64,000 nt of DNA from Pseudomonas sp. M47T1 (GTDB taxonomy: Bacteria; Pseudomonadota; Gammaproteobacteria; Pseudomonadales; Pseudomonadaceae), in assembly GCF_000263855.1 (NCBI RefSeq), contig NZ_AJWX01000001.1, forward strand, positions 1 to 64,000. The letters run 5' to 3'. Positions 16,699-25,748 of the stretch are shown in pieces (the first letter of the stretch is position 1; each line of letters opens with the position of its first letter). The position numbers and the translations under genes are program-made. The notes beneath the pieces are model-generated. The model saw nothing but the letters and a program-made list of their open reading frames with translations. It did not search any database and was not told the origin of the DNA.

Positions 16699-17907
16699 AT
16701 GAGTGCGCAGGATAGCCCGGCAATTCCACGGGTATTGATTGCCGAAGCCGACCCCTGGACCCGGGACCTGCTGATACAAATGCTGTTGAGCGTGCGCTGC
16801 GATGCGCAGCTCGACGTGTGTACCGATGGCCAGGACGCCATTCGGTTGCTGCAACGCAGCCCCGACCTTGTGATTGCCGCGCGCGAACTGCCGGGGGGCG
16901 ATGGCCTGGACCTGCTGCGCACTGTGCGCCAGAAAGGCTCGCGCCGCACCATCCCCTTCATTCTCATCAGCGACCGCAGCGACGTCGCCAGCGTGCGCGA
17001 AGCCGTGCCCTTGAGCCCTACCGCCTACCTCACCAAACCGTTGAACCTGGACTCCCTCAAGGAGCGCCTGCACACCTTGCTGCTGGAGGTTGGCCAGGAA
17101 GTGGTGTGCGAGATCCCGGCGCTGACGGCGGGCATGCGCCTGGAGCCTTTTCTGGAAGAACGCCGCCAGCATTCCGATGGCGGCCCGCTGATGGCCGATG
17201 TGCAGGTCGCCATCAAGCGCGCCCTGAATCCCCACGGCCTCAACCTGCGACAGTTGGAGGAAGAAGTCCGCGCCGACCCGCAGATCACCGCTGTGCTGAT
17301 TGCCGCCGCCAATAGCGCTGCCCACCACCGCGATGCCCCGGTGCAGACGTTATTGCAGGCCTTGCAGAAACTGGGTGCGACCCAAAGCATGAACCTGATT
17401 CTAGGGTTGGCCCTCAAGCGCAGTGCGCGGCTCTCGGACCCGGGCTTGTCACGCCATGCCGAGCGCTTCTGGAGCCATTCGCTGCACGCAGCGGAATACG
17501 CGCGCACCCTGGCACGCAACCTGGACGTGGACCAGGAGCGCTGCTATTGCGCCGGCTTGCTGCATTGCCTGGGTGACTTGGCGCTGCTGCGCGCCCTGCA
17601 GGAATGGCAGTTGGCCGGTGGCGCGCTGGAGGAGGGACAGGTGGAAAAAGCCCTTGGCGAATTTGGCGCGGCGTTCGGTTCGGCGCTGCGAACGCGCTGG
17701 CGATTGCCGTTGGAGTTGCGCGAGTTGATTGCGGCGATCTACCACCTGGGCGGCGGCGTATACGGCCGCGACACGCTGGCCATGAACCTGGCGGGCCAGT
17801 TGGCCCGGTTGGAGCCTGGGGAAAGCCTTGAGCCGATTGCCAATGGCAAGACCGCGAGGTTACTGAAAATGACCTTGCCCGAACTCACCCGCCTGCGCCG
17901 TAACTGA
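16699..17907 (+). CDS. Degenerate receiver-HDOD signalling protein
   Basis: A 402-residue protein; GGAG lies 8 bp before the ATG at 16699. Residues ~10-125 are a response-regulator receiver fold with the acidic pair (AEAD, 16-18) and the conserved Lys113 (LTKP). The phospho-acceptor position in DLVIAARELPGGDG is Ala61 instead of Asp, so it should not be phosphorylated. Residues ~170-385 form an HDOD domain (ALNPHGLNLRQLEEEVRADPQITAVLIAAANSA..., LLHCLGDLALL), a catalytically silent HD relative used in signalling. It stands alone after the gabT terminator and convergent to a GGDEF gene. Likely a protein-protein signalling switch; partner unknown. Confidence 0.85.
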   Translation: MSAQDSPAIPRVLIAEADPWTRDLLIQMLLSVRCDAQLDVCTDGQDAIRLLQRSPDLVIAARELPGGDGLDLLRTVRQKGSRRTIPFILISDRSDVASVREAVPLSPTAYLTKPLNLDSLKERLHTLLLEVGQEVVCEIPALTAGMRLEPFLEERRQHSDGGPLMADVQVAIKRALNPHGLNLRQLEEEVRADPQITAVLIAAANSAAHHRDAPVQTLLQALQKLGATQSMNLILGLALKRSARLSDPGLSRHAERFWSHSLHAAEYARTLARNLDVDQERCYCAGLLHCLGDLALLRALQEWQLAGGALEEGQVEKALGEFGAAFGSALRTRWRLPLELRELIAAIYHLGGGVYGRDTLAMNLAGQLARLEPGESLEPIANGKTARLLKMTLPELTRLRRN

Positions 17908-17942
17908 CCCGAGCTGTGTGCCACCGGATGGTGCTTCACACG

Positions 17943-18030
17943 ATGGGAGCGGGTTCTACCCGCGAAGCAGCCGCCACGGTGTTCCTGTTGAAACGGGAGA
18001 CCTTCTTCGCGGGCAGACCCCGCACCCACA
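17943..18030. repeat. REP pair between convergent genes
   Basis: ATGGGAGCGGGTTCTACCCGCG and an inverted, slightly decayed partner (CGCGGGCAGACCCCGCACCCAC) lie between the stop at 17907 and the minus-strand gene ending at 18059. Confidence 0.8.
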
Positions 18031-18058
18031 GAAGACGTGCGCAGTAAAAAAAGCCGTG

Positions 18059-19054
18059 TCAGCCCATCACAATCTGGTTCTTGCCTTGGCGCTTTGCCTG
18101 GTACATCGCGGCATCGGCGCGGGCGAACAGGTTGTCCAGCAACTCATCGTCCTCGTTCAATCCGGTAAGGCCCTGGCTGACGGTAACGCCGTACACCTGG
18201 CCGTTGTGGTTGAAGCTCAGGCGCTGAATTTCCCGTTGCAGGCGTTCGGCAATCTGCTGGGCCACTTCCGGGCTGCAGCCGGGGAATACCGCAGCGAATT
18301 CCTCGCCACCAATACGCCCGAACAGGTCGCCGCGGCGCAGTACTGCGCGTCCGGCTTCGGCAATGCGTTGCAGCACGATGTCGCCTTCCTGGTGACCATA
18401 GGTGTCGTTGATTACCTTGAAGTCATCGATGTCCAGCAACAGGAAAGCAATGTTCGAGCCTTGCAGGCGGGCATGTTCGAACTCGCGGTGAGCGCATTCG
18501 AAGAAGTGTCGGCGGTTGCTGCTTTGAGTCAGCACATCGGTGGTGGCCAGGCGCTGCAGTTCGCCTTCCAGGTGCTTCTTTTCGGTGATGTCCTCGGCAA
18601 TGCCCACCACAATCACCCGTTGGTCCGGGCTGACCTGCTGGCTGATGAAACACTTGTCGCTGAGCCAGCGAATCTGCCCGTCGGCGGCGATGATGCGGTA
18701 CTCGCGGTCTTCCACCGCGCCTTTTTCCAGCACCTCGGCCAGGCTGCGCTCGGCGTAGTCCAGGTCGTCGGGGTAGATGCTGTCACGCCATTCGTTGTAG
18801 TCAGCCAGCAACAAACCGGCGGAGCGGCCAAAAATGCGCTCATAGGCCGGGCTGACGTAGATCATGCGCTGGGCTTCCCAGTCGAAGGCCCACAACACCG
18901 CATTGACGCTGACCAGCAACGAACTGAACAGCTGTTCGCGTTCGCTCAACCGCGCCACTTCGCCCTGGGCATGCATCAGCGCCAGCAGCGTCTCGGCCGC
19001 GGCAGGCATCTGGGGGTAGGGCGACGACTGCGGTTGTTTGTTGACCATCATCAC
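18059..19054 (-). CDS. PAS-GGDEF diguanylate cyclase
   Basis: A 331-residue cytosolic protein. Residues ~40-160 are a PAS/PAC sensor (WAFDWEAQRMIYVSPAYERIFGRS, HPDD-like YPDDLDYAE, VVGIAEDITEKK). Residues ~165-330 are a GGDEF domain with active-site GGEEF, FLLLDIDDFKVINDTYGH and an RRGD inhibitory site five residues before GGEEF. It should therefore make cyclic-di-GMP with product inhibition. The usual DPLTGLPNRR opening is altered to DVLTQSSNRR, which may affect activity. Three Met codons stand at the start; the first is used because GAG lies 8 bp upstream. No transmembrane segment. Confidence 0.9.
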   Translation of the reverse strand: MMMVNKQPQSSPYPQMPAAAETLLALMHAQGEVARLSEREQLFSSLLVSVNAVLWAFDWEAQRMIYVSPAYERIFGRSAGLLLADYNEWRDSIYPDDLDYAERSLAEVLEKGAVEDREYRIIAADGQIRWLSDKCFISQQVSPDQRVIVVGIAEDITEKKHLEGELQRLATTDVLTQSSNRRHFFECAHREFEHARLQGSNIAFLLLDIDDFKVINDTYGHQEGDIVLQRIAEAGRAVLRRGDLFGRIGGEEFAAVFPGCSPEVAQQIAERLQREIQRLSFNHNGQVYGVTVSQGLTGLNEDDELLDNLFARADAAMYQAKRQGKNQIVMG

Positions 19055-19159
19055 GAAATCTCGAATGTCACGGTGGGGCCGAGCACTGACGTATGGACGC
19101 GTCAGGTCCCGCCGCGTTGGCGATCATTCGTGAGATTAATTTTTCGTAATGAAGTTCCG

Positions 19160-19191
19160 ATCGGCACGCCTTTGGCAGGAGGCGTGCCGAT
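19160..19191. other. 12-bp perfect stem-loop
   Basis: ATCGGCACGCCT (19160-19171) pairs with AGGCGTGCCGAT (19180-19191) over an 8-nt loop, 8 bp past the desA stop. No T run follows on either strand, so it may stabilise mRNA or act as an imperfect terminator. Confidence 0.55.
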
Positions 19192-19199
19192 GGACGGTG

Positions 19200-20384
19200 T
19201 CAGGCGAGGGCAGGGCGCAGGGAGTAGGTCTTGAGTTGCGTGGCGAAGTCACGCAGCGACTGGATGCCACTGGCTTCGGCTTCGTGCACCCAGTCTTTCA
19301 TGGCGGCCAGCATGTCGTGGCCGTTGGAGCTGGTGCGGGCCCAGATCTGTTGCAGCGCCAGGCGTTTCTCGTAGATCACCTTCAGCGCCTGGCTGTGCTC
19401 CAGCATGGTCTGGATGTGCAGGTGATGGCGGTCGTCCAGCAGGCTGGTTTCGCGTGACAACAGGCGCTTGGCGCGGCGGAACTGATGGCGAACCGAGGCG
19501 TCCACCCGCGCCAGCTCCTGGGTCACCAAGGGCGCGATCACCAGCTTGCGATACTGGGCCATGATCTGGAACCGGTTGTTGAGGATCGCCATGGCGGTGT
19601 CCATGTCCAGGTGGCCCTTGCCCTCCACCCGGTGGGCGATGGGCGCAACGCGCTGGACCTTGGCCAGGCGCATGAACGAGAGGATGCGTATCCACATCCA
19701 GCCCATGTCGAACTCCCACTTGCGTACCGACAGCTTCGCCGAGTTGGGGTACGTGTGGTGGTTGTTGTGCAGTTCTTCACCGCCAATGATGATGCCCCAC
19801 GGCACCAGGTTGGTGGCGGCGTCACGGCATTCGAAGTTGCGGTAGCCCACCGCGTGGCCCAGGCCGTTGACCACGCCGGCGGCCCAGAAGGGAATCCACA
19901 TCATCTGGATGGCCCAGATGGTCAGGCCGATGGCGCCGAAGCAGGCCAGGTTGATGCCCAGCATCAGGAGCACGCCCAGCAGGCGATAGCGCGAGTACAG
20001 GTTGCGCTCGATCCAGTCCTCGGGGCAGTTCTTGCCATAGATGCGCAGGGTCTCGGCGTTCTGCGCCTCGGCGCGGTACAGCTCGGCGCCGCGGCTCAAT
20101 ACCGTGCCCAGGCCCTTGATCACGGGGCTGTGCGGGTCGTCCACGGTTTCGCATTTGGCGTGGTGCTTGCGGTGGATGGCGGTCCACTCGCGGGTGTTCT
20201 GCGCCGTGGTCAGCCACAGCCAGAAACGGAAAAAGTGCTTGAGCCCGCCGTTGAGTTCCAGCGAACGGTGGGAGGAATAGCGGTGAAGGTAGATAGTGAC
20301 ACTGACAATCGTCACATGGGTCATCAACAGGGTGACTGCCACCAGTTGCCAGGCTGACAGGTCAAGAAAACCGTTGTACCACAT
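19200..20384 (-). CDS. desA: Delta-9 fatty acid desaturase, phospholipid type
   Basis: A 394-residue integral membrane di-iron desaturase that introduces the delta-9 double bond into acyl chains, adjusting membrane fluidity aerobically. Three histidine boxes are present: HRYSSH, HRKHH and HNNHH. Hydrophobic stretches include LVAVTLLMTHVTIVSVTIYL and two more around residues 155-200. The start MWYNGFLDL at 20384 fits pseudomonad DesA; an in-frame ATG at 20438 adds 18 residues without support. The gene is divergent from a GGDEF/EAL gene and near oscA-sbp-cys, the same neighbourhood as P. aeruginosa PA0286 (desA) to PA0280. The long C-terminal tail beyond the last His box is helical and cytosolic. 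Confidence 0.88.
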   Translation of the reverse strand: MWYNGFLDLSAWQLVAVTLLMTHVTIVSVTIYLHRYSSHRSLELNGGLKHFFRFWLWLTTAQNTREWTAIHRKHHAKCETVDDPHSPVIKGLGTVLSRGAELYRAEAQNAETLRIYGKNCPEDWIERNLYSRYRLLGVLLMLGINLACFGAIGLTIWAIQMMWIPFWAAGVVNGLGHAVGYRNFECRDAATNLVPWGIIIGGEELHNNHHTYPNSAKLSVRKWEFDMGWMWIRILSFMRLAKVQRVAPIAHRVEGKGHLDMDTAMAILNNRFQIMAQYRKLVIAPLVTQELARVDASVRHQFRRAKRLLSRETSLLDDRHHLHIQTMLEHSQALKVIYEKRLALQQIWARTSSNGHDMLAAMKDWVHEAEASGIQSLRDFATQLKTYSLRPALA

Positions 20385-20494
20385 AGGCTGTTGGGCCCTC
20401 GTCCAGGAAAAAGTAACAACATGTCGCATTATCGGCATGCTGGCAGATAAAACCAGTCCGGGTTTTAGATAAGAGTGGCTGAATGTTTCTGTTT

Positions 20495-20500
20495 TATAAT
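20495..20500 (+). promoter_or_regulatory. Candidate -10 box TATAAT
   Basis: A consensus TATAAT lies 32 bp before the preferred start of the GGDEF/EAL gene. The -35 region (about 20472-20477) is poor. No Shine-Dalgarno is seen before either candidate start, so the leader would be very short. Confidence 0.45.
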
Positions 20501-20532
20501 CCCGATCTTTTAGTGTGGGCTTAGCCGACTAT

Positions 20533-22428
20533 ATGCCTGGTTCTTCTCGCGGCGCCTTGCGGGCCGCCTTGCTCTACCTGTTGGCCTCAGCTATCTGGCT
20601 GATCATGATTGGTCAAATATTGAGCAGCCTTTTCGATGATTCAGCGCAATCGTTGCGTTGGCAGCTGATCAACGGTTACGCCTGGGTGTTGGCCACGGCA
20701 GTGCTGATATTCCTGGCGCGGGCCCGCGTGTTGCGCTGTTTCGGCCTGGGGGACCAGGGTCGCATTGAGCGCGAACGTCTGCGTATGGCGGCCGCGGTGT
20801 TCGACAGCACCCTGGAAGGGGTACTGGTGACCAACCGGCTGGGCAACATCGTGCACGTCAACCGCGCGTTCATGGACATCACCGGTTACCACGAGGACGA
20901 AGTGCTGGGCCACAACCCCAGCAAGTTCAAGTCCGGGCGCCATGGTAGCGATTTCTACCGGCAAATGTTCCACAGCCTGGACCAGGACGGGCGCTGGAGC
21001 GGGGAAATCTGGAACCGTCGCAAGAGCGGCGAAATATACCCCCAGTGGCAGACCATCCGCGCCATCTATAGCGATGCCGGGCACATGACCCATTACGTGG
21101 CCGTGTTTTCCGACATCAGCGCCATCAAGCACTCGGAGCTTGAGCGCGCGCACCTCACCCAGCACGACCCCCTCACCGACCTGCCCAACCGCCTGCTGTT
21201 TCACGACCGCGCGCAACAGACCCTGGCCGCCGCCCAGGCCAACAAGCGCGGCTGCGCCTTGCTGTTGCTGGACCTGGATCATTTCCAGAGCATCAACGAC
21301 AGCCTGGGTCACACCATTGGCGATCAGTTGCTCAAGGCCGTGGTCACGCGCCTGCAGGGCCTGCTGGGCAGTGGCGTGACCCTGGCGCGCATGGGCGGCG
21401 ACGAATTCGCCGTGTTGCTGGAAGACTCGCCCCAGGCAGCCCATGCGGCAACGCTGGCCCAGGCCATCATCGACGGCCTCAAGCAGCCCTTCCTGCTCGA
21501 AGGGCACACGTTGTTCATCAGCGCCAGCATTGGCATCAGCCTGTTCCCCAGCGACGCCCTGGGTGCCGAACAACTGCTGCGCAATGCCGACTCGGCGCTG
21601 TTCAAGGCCAAGGGCAACGGCCGCGGCGGTTATGCGTTGTACACCGAGGAGCTCACGGCGCATGCCCAGCAGCGGGTGGAAATGACCGCCGAACTGCGCC
21701 GTGCCTTGGCCCAGGAAGAGCTGCGGGTGTACTACCAGCCGGTGCACGACCTGGCCAGCGGCCAGCTGGTGGGCGTGGAAGCGCTGGTACGCTGGATGCA
21801 TCCCGAGCGTGGGCTTGTGCCGCCAGGCGAGTTCGTTCCCATCGCCGAGCGCAGCGGCTTGATTGCCGAAATCGACGCCTGGGTCATGGCCCAGGCCTGC
21901 CGGCAGATGTGCGATTGGCAAGCCCAGGGCCGCGAGTTGGACTTTATTGCAGTGAACGTGTCGAGCCGCCTGTTTGGCCGCCTGGACCTGTACCAGCAAG
22001 TGGCGCGCATACTGGCCGACACCGGCCTGGACCCGGCGCGGCTGGAGCTGGAAGTGACCGAAAGCGCGGTGATGGAAGACCCGGATTCTGCGCTGGAGCA
22101 GATGCACCGGTTGCGCGAGTTGGGCCTGCGCCTGTCCATCGACGATTTTGGCACCGGCTATTCCTCGCTGCTGCGCCTCAAGCGCCTGCCGGTGCAGAAA
22201 CTCAAAATCGACCAGGGCTTCGTCGCTGGCCTGCCGCTGGACGAAGACGATGCCGCCATCGTGCGGGTGATCATCGCCCTGGGACGCAGCATGGGCATGC
22301 AGATCCATGCCGAGGGCATCGAGCAGCCGGAACAGGCGCAGTTCCTGGTGCAACAGCAATGCGAACTGGGCCAGGGCTACTGGTTCGGCCGCCCGATGCC
22401 GGCCTCTGACCTCTTCCCCCGAGGCTGA
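20533..22428 (+). CDS. Membrane PAS-GGDEF-EAL cyclic-di-GMP enzyme
   Basis: About 631 residues (637 if the GTG at 20515 is used). Two transmembrane segments (ALLYLLASAIWLIMIGQIL and AWVLATAVLIFLARARVL) are followed by PAS (~85-205; NIVHVNRAFMDITGYHEDEVLG), GGDEF (~210-370; intact GGDEF in RMGGDEFAVLL) and EAL (~385-630). The EAL domain keeps EALVRW, the Asn of VNVSS, E in EVTES, DDFGTGYSS, LKIDQGFV and AEGIE, so it should hydrolyse cyclic-di-GMP. The GGDEF part may be active or regulatory. The position beside desA and oscA-sbp matches P. aeruginosa PA0285. No visible ribosome-binding site. Confidence 0.9.
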   Translation: MPGSSRGALRAALLYLLASAIWLIMIGQILSSLFDDSAQSLRWQLINGYAWVLATAVLIFLARARVLRCFGLGDQGRIERERLRMAAAVFDSTLEGVLVTNRLGNIVHVNRAFMDITGYHEDEVLGHNPSKFKSGRHGSDFYRQMFHSLDQDGRWSGEIWNRRKSGEIYPQWQTIRAIYSDAGHMTHYVAVFSDISAIKHSELERAHLTQHDPLTDLPNRLLFHDRAQQTLAAAQANKRGCALLLLDLDHFQSINDSLGHTIGDQLLKAVVTRLQGLLGSGVTLARMGGDEFAVLLEDSPQAAHAATLAQAIIDGLKQPFLLEGHTLFISASIGISLFPSDALGAEQLLRNADSALFKAKGNGRGGYALYTEELTAHAQQRVEMTAELRRALAQEELRVYYQPVHDLASGQLVGVEALVRWMHPERGLVPPGEFVPIAERSGLIAEIDAWVMAQACRQMCDWQAQGRELDFIAVNVSSRLFGRLDLYQQVARILADTGLDPARLELEVTESAVMEDPDSALEQMHRLRELGLRLSIDDFGTGYSSLLRLKRLPVQKLKIDQGFVAGLPLDEDDAAIVRVIIALGRSMGMQIHAEGIEQPEQAQFLVQQQCELGQGYWFGRPMPASDLFPRG

Positions 22429-22438
22429 CGCAGCCCGT

Positions 22439-22529
22439 GTAGCCGCTGCCGAAGGCAGCGCTGGCCCTTTAGTACACTGGAGATGTGCTGCCAGGCATCG
22501 GGCCAGCGCAGCCTGGCGGCAGCGGCTAC
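22439..22529. repeat. Paired GTAGCCGCTGCC repeat (REPIN-like)
   Basis: Left arm 22439-22467 and right arm 22500-22529 are inverted copies, as at 9103-9193. The central ~32 nt differs from that copy, so only the arms are conserved. Confidence 0.8.
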
Positions 22530-22573
22530 AAGATGTGGAACATCCTGATTTGGATTTTGGTTATATGGGCATT

Positions 22574-22598
22574 CTTAAATAGTATTTTTAAGTATAAC
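22574..22598 (+). promoter_or_regulatory. oscA-sbp promoter region with AT palindrome
   Basis: CTTAAA-N7-TTTAAG (22574-22592) abuts a -10-like TATAAC (22593-22598), 53 bp before oscA. The region is strongly AT-rich relative to its surroundings, as expected for a site bound by the sulfur-starvation activator CysB. Assignment to CysB is inferred. Confidence 0.45.
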
Positions 22599-22650
22599 CC
22601 CGCCTATCTACTATGGCGCTCAAGGCAACTCTCACCCAAGGAGCATGATC

Positions 22651-22833
22651 ATGAGCGCATCTCTGCGTAGCGTCGACGGTCAGGACGAAGCAACCATTCT
22701 GCGCGAAATCCAGAGCGCGCTGCGTGACCTGCGCTTTGGCGCGGTGGAAATCACGGTGCACAACGCCCAAGTGGTGCAAATCGAGCGGAAAGAAAAATTC
22801 CGCCTGCAGAACCCCAGCAACAAACCCAGCTGA
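22651..22833 (+). CDS. oscA: OscA, YezD-family small protein
   Basis: A 60-residue cytosolic protein of the YezD/DUF2292 family ([37 protein letters not shown]), predicted as one helix followed by a small sheet. In Pseudomonas corrugata OscA lies before sbp-cysTWA and is linked to survival under sulfur limitation and oxidative or chromate stress. AAGGAG lies 7 bp before the ATG at 22651; the ATG at 22645 is too close to it. It leads the sulfate-uptake operon, with sbp starting 58 bp after its stop. Biochemical function unknown. Confidence 0.88.
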   Translation: MSASLRSVDGQDEATILREIQSALRDLRFGAVEITVHNAQVVQIERKEKFRLQNPSNKPS

Positions 22834-22891
22834 CCGGTTCTGCCACAAGAAAAGCCAACATAATAATCAAGAGTCATCCAGGAGCTTCACC

Positions 22892-23905
22892 ATGTCTATC
22901 CGTCACTACGCACTGGCGGCGCTCGCCAGTGCGCTGTTCGCAGGCTCTGCGGTCGCCAAGGACTATGAGCTGCTTAACGTTTCCTACGACCCGACGCGCG
23001 AGCTGTACCAGGATTACAACGCCGAGTTCGTGAACTTCTGGAAGAAAGCCCACCCGGATGACAAGGTCGACATCAAGCAGTCTCACGGCGGTTCCGGCAA
23101 ACAGGGCCGCGCCGTGATCGACGGCCTGCGTGCCGACGTGGTAACCCTGGCCCTGGCCGGTGACATCGACGAAATCGCCAAGCTGGGCAAGACGCTGCCG
23201 GACAACTGGCAGACCAAATTGCCCGACGCCAGCACACCCTATACCTCGACCATCGTGTTCCTGGTGCGCAAGGGCAACCCCAAGGGCATTCATGACTGGA
23301 ACGACCTGATCAAGGACGGCGTTTCGGTGATCACCCCGAACCCGAAAACCTCCGGTGGCGCGCGCTGGAACTTCCTGGCGGCCTGGGCCTATGGCCTGAA
23401 AGCCAACGGCGGCGATGAAGGCAAGGCCAAGCAGTACGTGCAAACCTTGTTCAAGCACGTGCCCGTGCTGGACACCGGTGCCCGCGGCTCGACCATCACT
23501 TTCGTCAACAATGGCCAGGGTGACGTGTTGCTGGCCTGGGAAAACGAAGCCTACCTGGCGCTGAAGGAGGATGGCGGCAAGGACAAGTTCGACATCGTCG
23601 TGCCGTCGGTTTCCATCCTCGCTGAGCCGCCGGTGGCGGTGGTGGAGAAGAACGCCGAGAAAAAGGGCAACGAAGTGATTGCCAAGGCGTACCTGGAGCA
23701 CCTGTACAGCAAGGAAGGCCAGGAAATCGCCGCGAAGAACTTCTACCGTCCACGTGACAAGGAAGTGGCCGCCCAATATTCCAAGCAGTTCCAGGAAGTG
23801 AAGAGCCTGGCCACCATCGACAAGGACTTTGGCGGGTGGAAAACCGCGCAGCCCAAGTTCTTCAATGACGGCGGCGTGTTCGACCAGATTTACCAGGCGC
23901 AGTAA
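22892..23905 (+). CDS. sbp: Periplasmic sulfate-binding protein
   Basis: A 337-residue protein with signal peptide ([22 protein letters not shown], then [16 protein letters not shown]). It binds sulfate (and thiosulfate) in the periplasm and delivers it to CysTWA. Sulfate-pocket motifs of the Sbp/CysP family are present: [31 protein letters not shown] and [18 protein letters not shown] precedes the ATG. A REP pair separates it from cysT, often a point where mRNA processing gives more binding protein than permease. Very high confidence. Confidence 0.95.
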   Translation: MSIRHYALAALASALFAGSAVAKDYELLNVSYDPTRELYQDYNAEFVNFWKKAHPDDKVDIKQSHGGSGKQGRAVIDGLRADVVTLALAGDIDEIAKLGKTLPDNWQTKLPDASTPYTSTIVFLVRKGNPKGIHDWNDLIKDGVSVITPNPKTSGGARWNFLAAWAYGLKANGGDEGKAKQYVQTLFKHVPVLDTGARGSTITFVNNGQGDVLLAWENEAYLALKEDGGKDKFDIVVPSVSILAEPPVAVVEKNAEKKGNEVIAKAYLEHLYSKEGQEIAAKNFYRPRDKEVAAQYSKQFQEVKSLATIDKDFGGWKTAQPKFFNDGGVFDQIYQAQ

Positions 23906-23920
23906 GGATCTGATAGCTAA

Positions 23921-24008
23921 CTGGCCTCTTCGCGGGCAGAGCCCGCTCCCACAATGGACCCGTGCACAGGATCTGGCGTGGGAGCGGGCTCTGCCCGCGA
24001 AGGGGCCA
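23921..24008. repeat. REP pair inside the sbp-cys operon
   Basis: Inverted units (CTTCGCGGGCAGAGCCCGCT at 23928-23947 and GTGGGAGCGGGCTCTGCCCG from 23979) fill the 135-bp gap between sbp and cysT. The position suggests mRNA stabilisation of sbp or partial termination. Confidence 0.8.
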
Positions 24009-24040
24009 ATGACGTTTAAAACCTTGTACCAAGGACACAT

Positions 24041-24859
24041 ATGTCGCGTCGTATCTCCCCCGTCATACCCGGCTTCGGGCTGACGCTGGGCTACACCTTG
24101 GTGTACCTCAGCCTGATTGTGCTGATCCCGCTGGCGGTGATGTTCGCTCATGCCGCCCAGCTCACCTTTGAACAGTTCTGGGCCATTGTCAGCTCGCCGC
24201 GCACCCTGGCGGCCCTCAAGCTGAGCTTCGGTACCGCATTGTGCGCCGCCATCGTCAACGGCATCATTGGCACGCTGCTGGCCTGGGTGCTGGTGCGCTA
24301 CACCTTCCCGGGGCGCAAGGTCATCGATGCCATGATCGACCTGCCGTTCGCCTTGCCCACCGCCGTGGCCGGTATCGCCCTGACGGCGCTGTACACACCC
24401 AACGGCCTGGTTGGCCAGTTCGCCGAGAGCCTGGGCTTCAAGATCGCCTACACCCCGCTGGGCATCACCCTGGCACTGACCTTCGTGACCCTGCCGTTCG
24501 TGGTGCGCACGGTGCAGCCGGTGCTGGCCGACATTCCTCGTGAAGTCGAAGAAGCCGCCGCCTGCCTGGGCGCAAAGCCGTTGCAGGTGTTCCGCTACAT
24601 CCTCGCGCCGGCGCTGCTGCCCGCCTGGTTGACCGGCTTCGCCCTGGCGTTCGCCCGGGGCGTGGGCGAGTACGGTTCGGTGATCTTCATTGCCGGCAAC
24701 ATGCCGATGAAGACCGAGATCCTGCCGCTGCTGATCATGGTCAAGCTCGACCAATACGACTACACCGGTGCTACCGCCATTGGCGTGATGATGCTGGTGG
24801 TTTCCTTCGTCCTGTTGCTGCTGATCAACTTGCTGCAGCGGCGCATCGAAACCCCGTGA
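24041..24859 (+). CDS. cysT: Sulfate ABC transporter permease CysT (CysU)
   Basis: A 272-residue inner-membrane permease with about six transmembrane segments (first: [23 protein letters not shown]). The cytoplasmic EAA loop reads [33 protein letters not shown] and contacts CysA. AAGGA lies ahead of the ATG. It is followed 13 bp later by cysW, its heterodimer partner. Together with Sbp and CysA it imports sulfate with ATP hydrolysis. Family assignment is secure; CysT versus CysW follows from gene order and length. Confidence 0.94.
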   Translation: MSRRISPVIPGFGLTLGYTLVYLSLIVLIPLAVMFAHAAQLTFEQFWAIVSSPRTLAALKLSFGTALCAAIVNGIIGTLLAWVLVRYTFPGRKVIDAMIDLPFALPTAVAGIALTALYTPNGLVGQFAESLGFKIAYTPLGITLALTFVTLPFVVRTVQPVLADIPREVEEAAACLGAKPLQVFRYILAPALLPAWLTGFALAFARGVGEYGSVIFIAGNMPMKTEILPLLIMVKLDQYDYTGATAIGVMMLVVSFVLLLLINLLQRRIETP

Positions 24860-24872
24860 AGGAGGCTTGAAC

Positions 24873-25745
24873 ATGTCTGCATCCACATTGACCGCCGCCT
24901 CCAGCGCCAACGCTGCGCGCCGCGGCAGCGCCATTTCCCGGCGTATATTGATTGGCCTGGGCTGGCTGGTGTTCGCCCTGTTTCTATTGCTGCCGTTGTT
25001 CATCGTGGTGTCTCAGGGCCTGAGCCAGGGCCTTGGCGCGTTCTTCGCCGCGATCCTTGAGCCTGACGCCTTGTCGGCGCTCAAGCTCACGGTGATCGCC
25101 GTGGTGATCTCGGTGCCGCTCAACGTCGTGTTTGGTGTCAGCGCTGCCTGGTGCGTGAGCAAGTACTCGTTCCGCGGCAAAGCCATTCTGGTGACGCTGA
25201 TCGACCTGCCGTTCTCGGTATCGCCGGTCATCGCCGGCCTGGTCTACGTGCTGATGTTCGGTGCCCAGGGGCTGTTCGGCCCGTGGCTGTCCGACCATGA
25301 CATCCAGATCGTCTTTGCCCTGCCGGGCATCGTCTTGGCCACCATCTTCGTCACCGTGCCGTTCGTGGCCCGTGAGCTGATCCCATTGATGCAGGAGCAG
25401 GGCACCCAGGAAGAAGAAGCCGCGCGCTTGTTGGGCGCCAACGGCTGGCAGATGTTCTGGCACGTCACCGTGCCCAACATCAAGTGGGGGCTGATCTATG
25501 GCGTGGTGCTGTGTACCGCCCGGGCCATGGGTGAGTTCGGTGCGGTGTCGGTGGTGTCGGGCCATATTCGTGGCGTCACCAACACCTTGCCGCTGCACGT
25601 CGAAATCCTCTACAACGAGTACAACCACGTCGCCGCCTTTGCGGTAGCGAGCCTGTTGCTGATCATGGCGCTCTTCATCCTGCTGCTCAAGCAGTGGAGC
25701 GAGAACCGTATTAACCGCCTGCGCACAAACGCAGCGGAGGAATAA
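24873..25745 (+). CDS. cysW: Sulfate ABC transporter permease CysW
   Basis: A 290-residue permease with a cytosolic N-terminal tail, then membrane segments starting at [21 protein letters not shown]. The EAA loop reads [36 protein letters not shown] lies 7 bp before the ATG at 24873; the in-frame TTG at 24867 is too close. It forms the translocation pore with CysT. cysA begins 3 bp after its stop. The C-terminus ([15 protein letters not shown]) is cytosolic. Confidence 0.94.
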   Translation: MSASTLTAASSANAARRGSAISRRILIGLGWLVFALFLLLPLFIVVSQGLSQGLGAFFAAILEPDALSALKLTVIAVVISVPLNVVFGVSAAWCVSKYSFRGKAILVTLIDLPFSVSPVIAGLVYVLMFGAQGLFGPWLSDHDIQIVFALPGIVLATIFVTVPFVARELIPLMQEQGTQEEEAARLLGANGWQMFWHVTVPNIKWGLIYGVVLCTARAMGEFGAVSVVSGHIRGVTNTLPLHVEILYNEYNHVAAFAVASLLLIMALFILLLKQWSENRINRLRTNAAEE

Positions 25746-25748
25746 TTC

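Noticed and set aside
20641..22359. 572-codon minus-strand open frame
   Set aside because: Antisense to the GGDEF/EAL gene, which carries all catalytic motifs.
22485..22670. Small frame with a hydrophobic stretch (MWNILIWILVIWAFLNSIF) before oscA
   Set aside because: No ribosome-binding site, starts inside a REP arm and runs over the oscA promoter and start.
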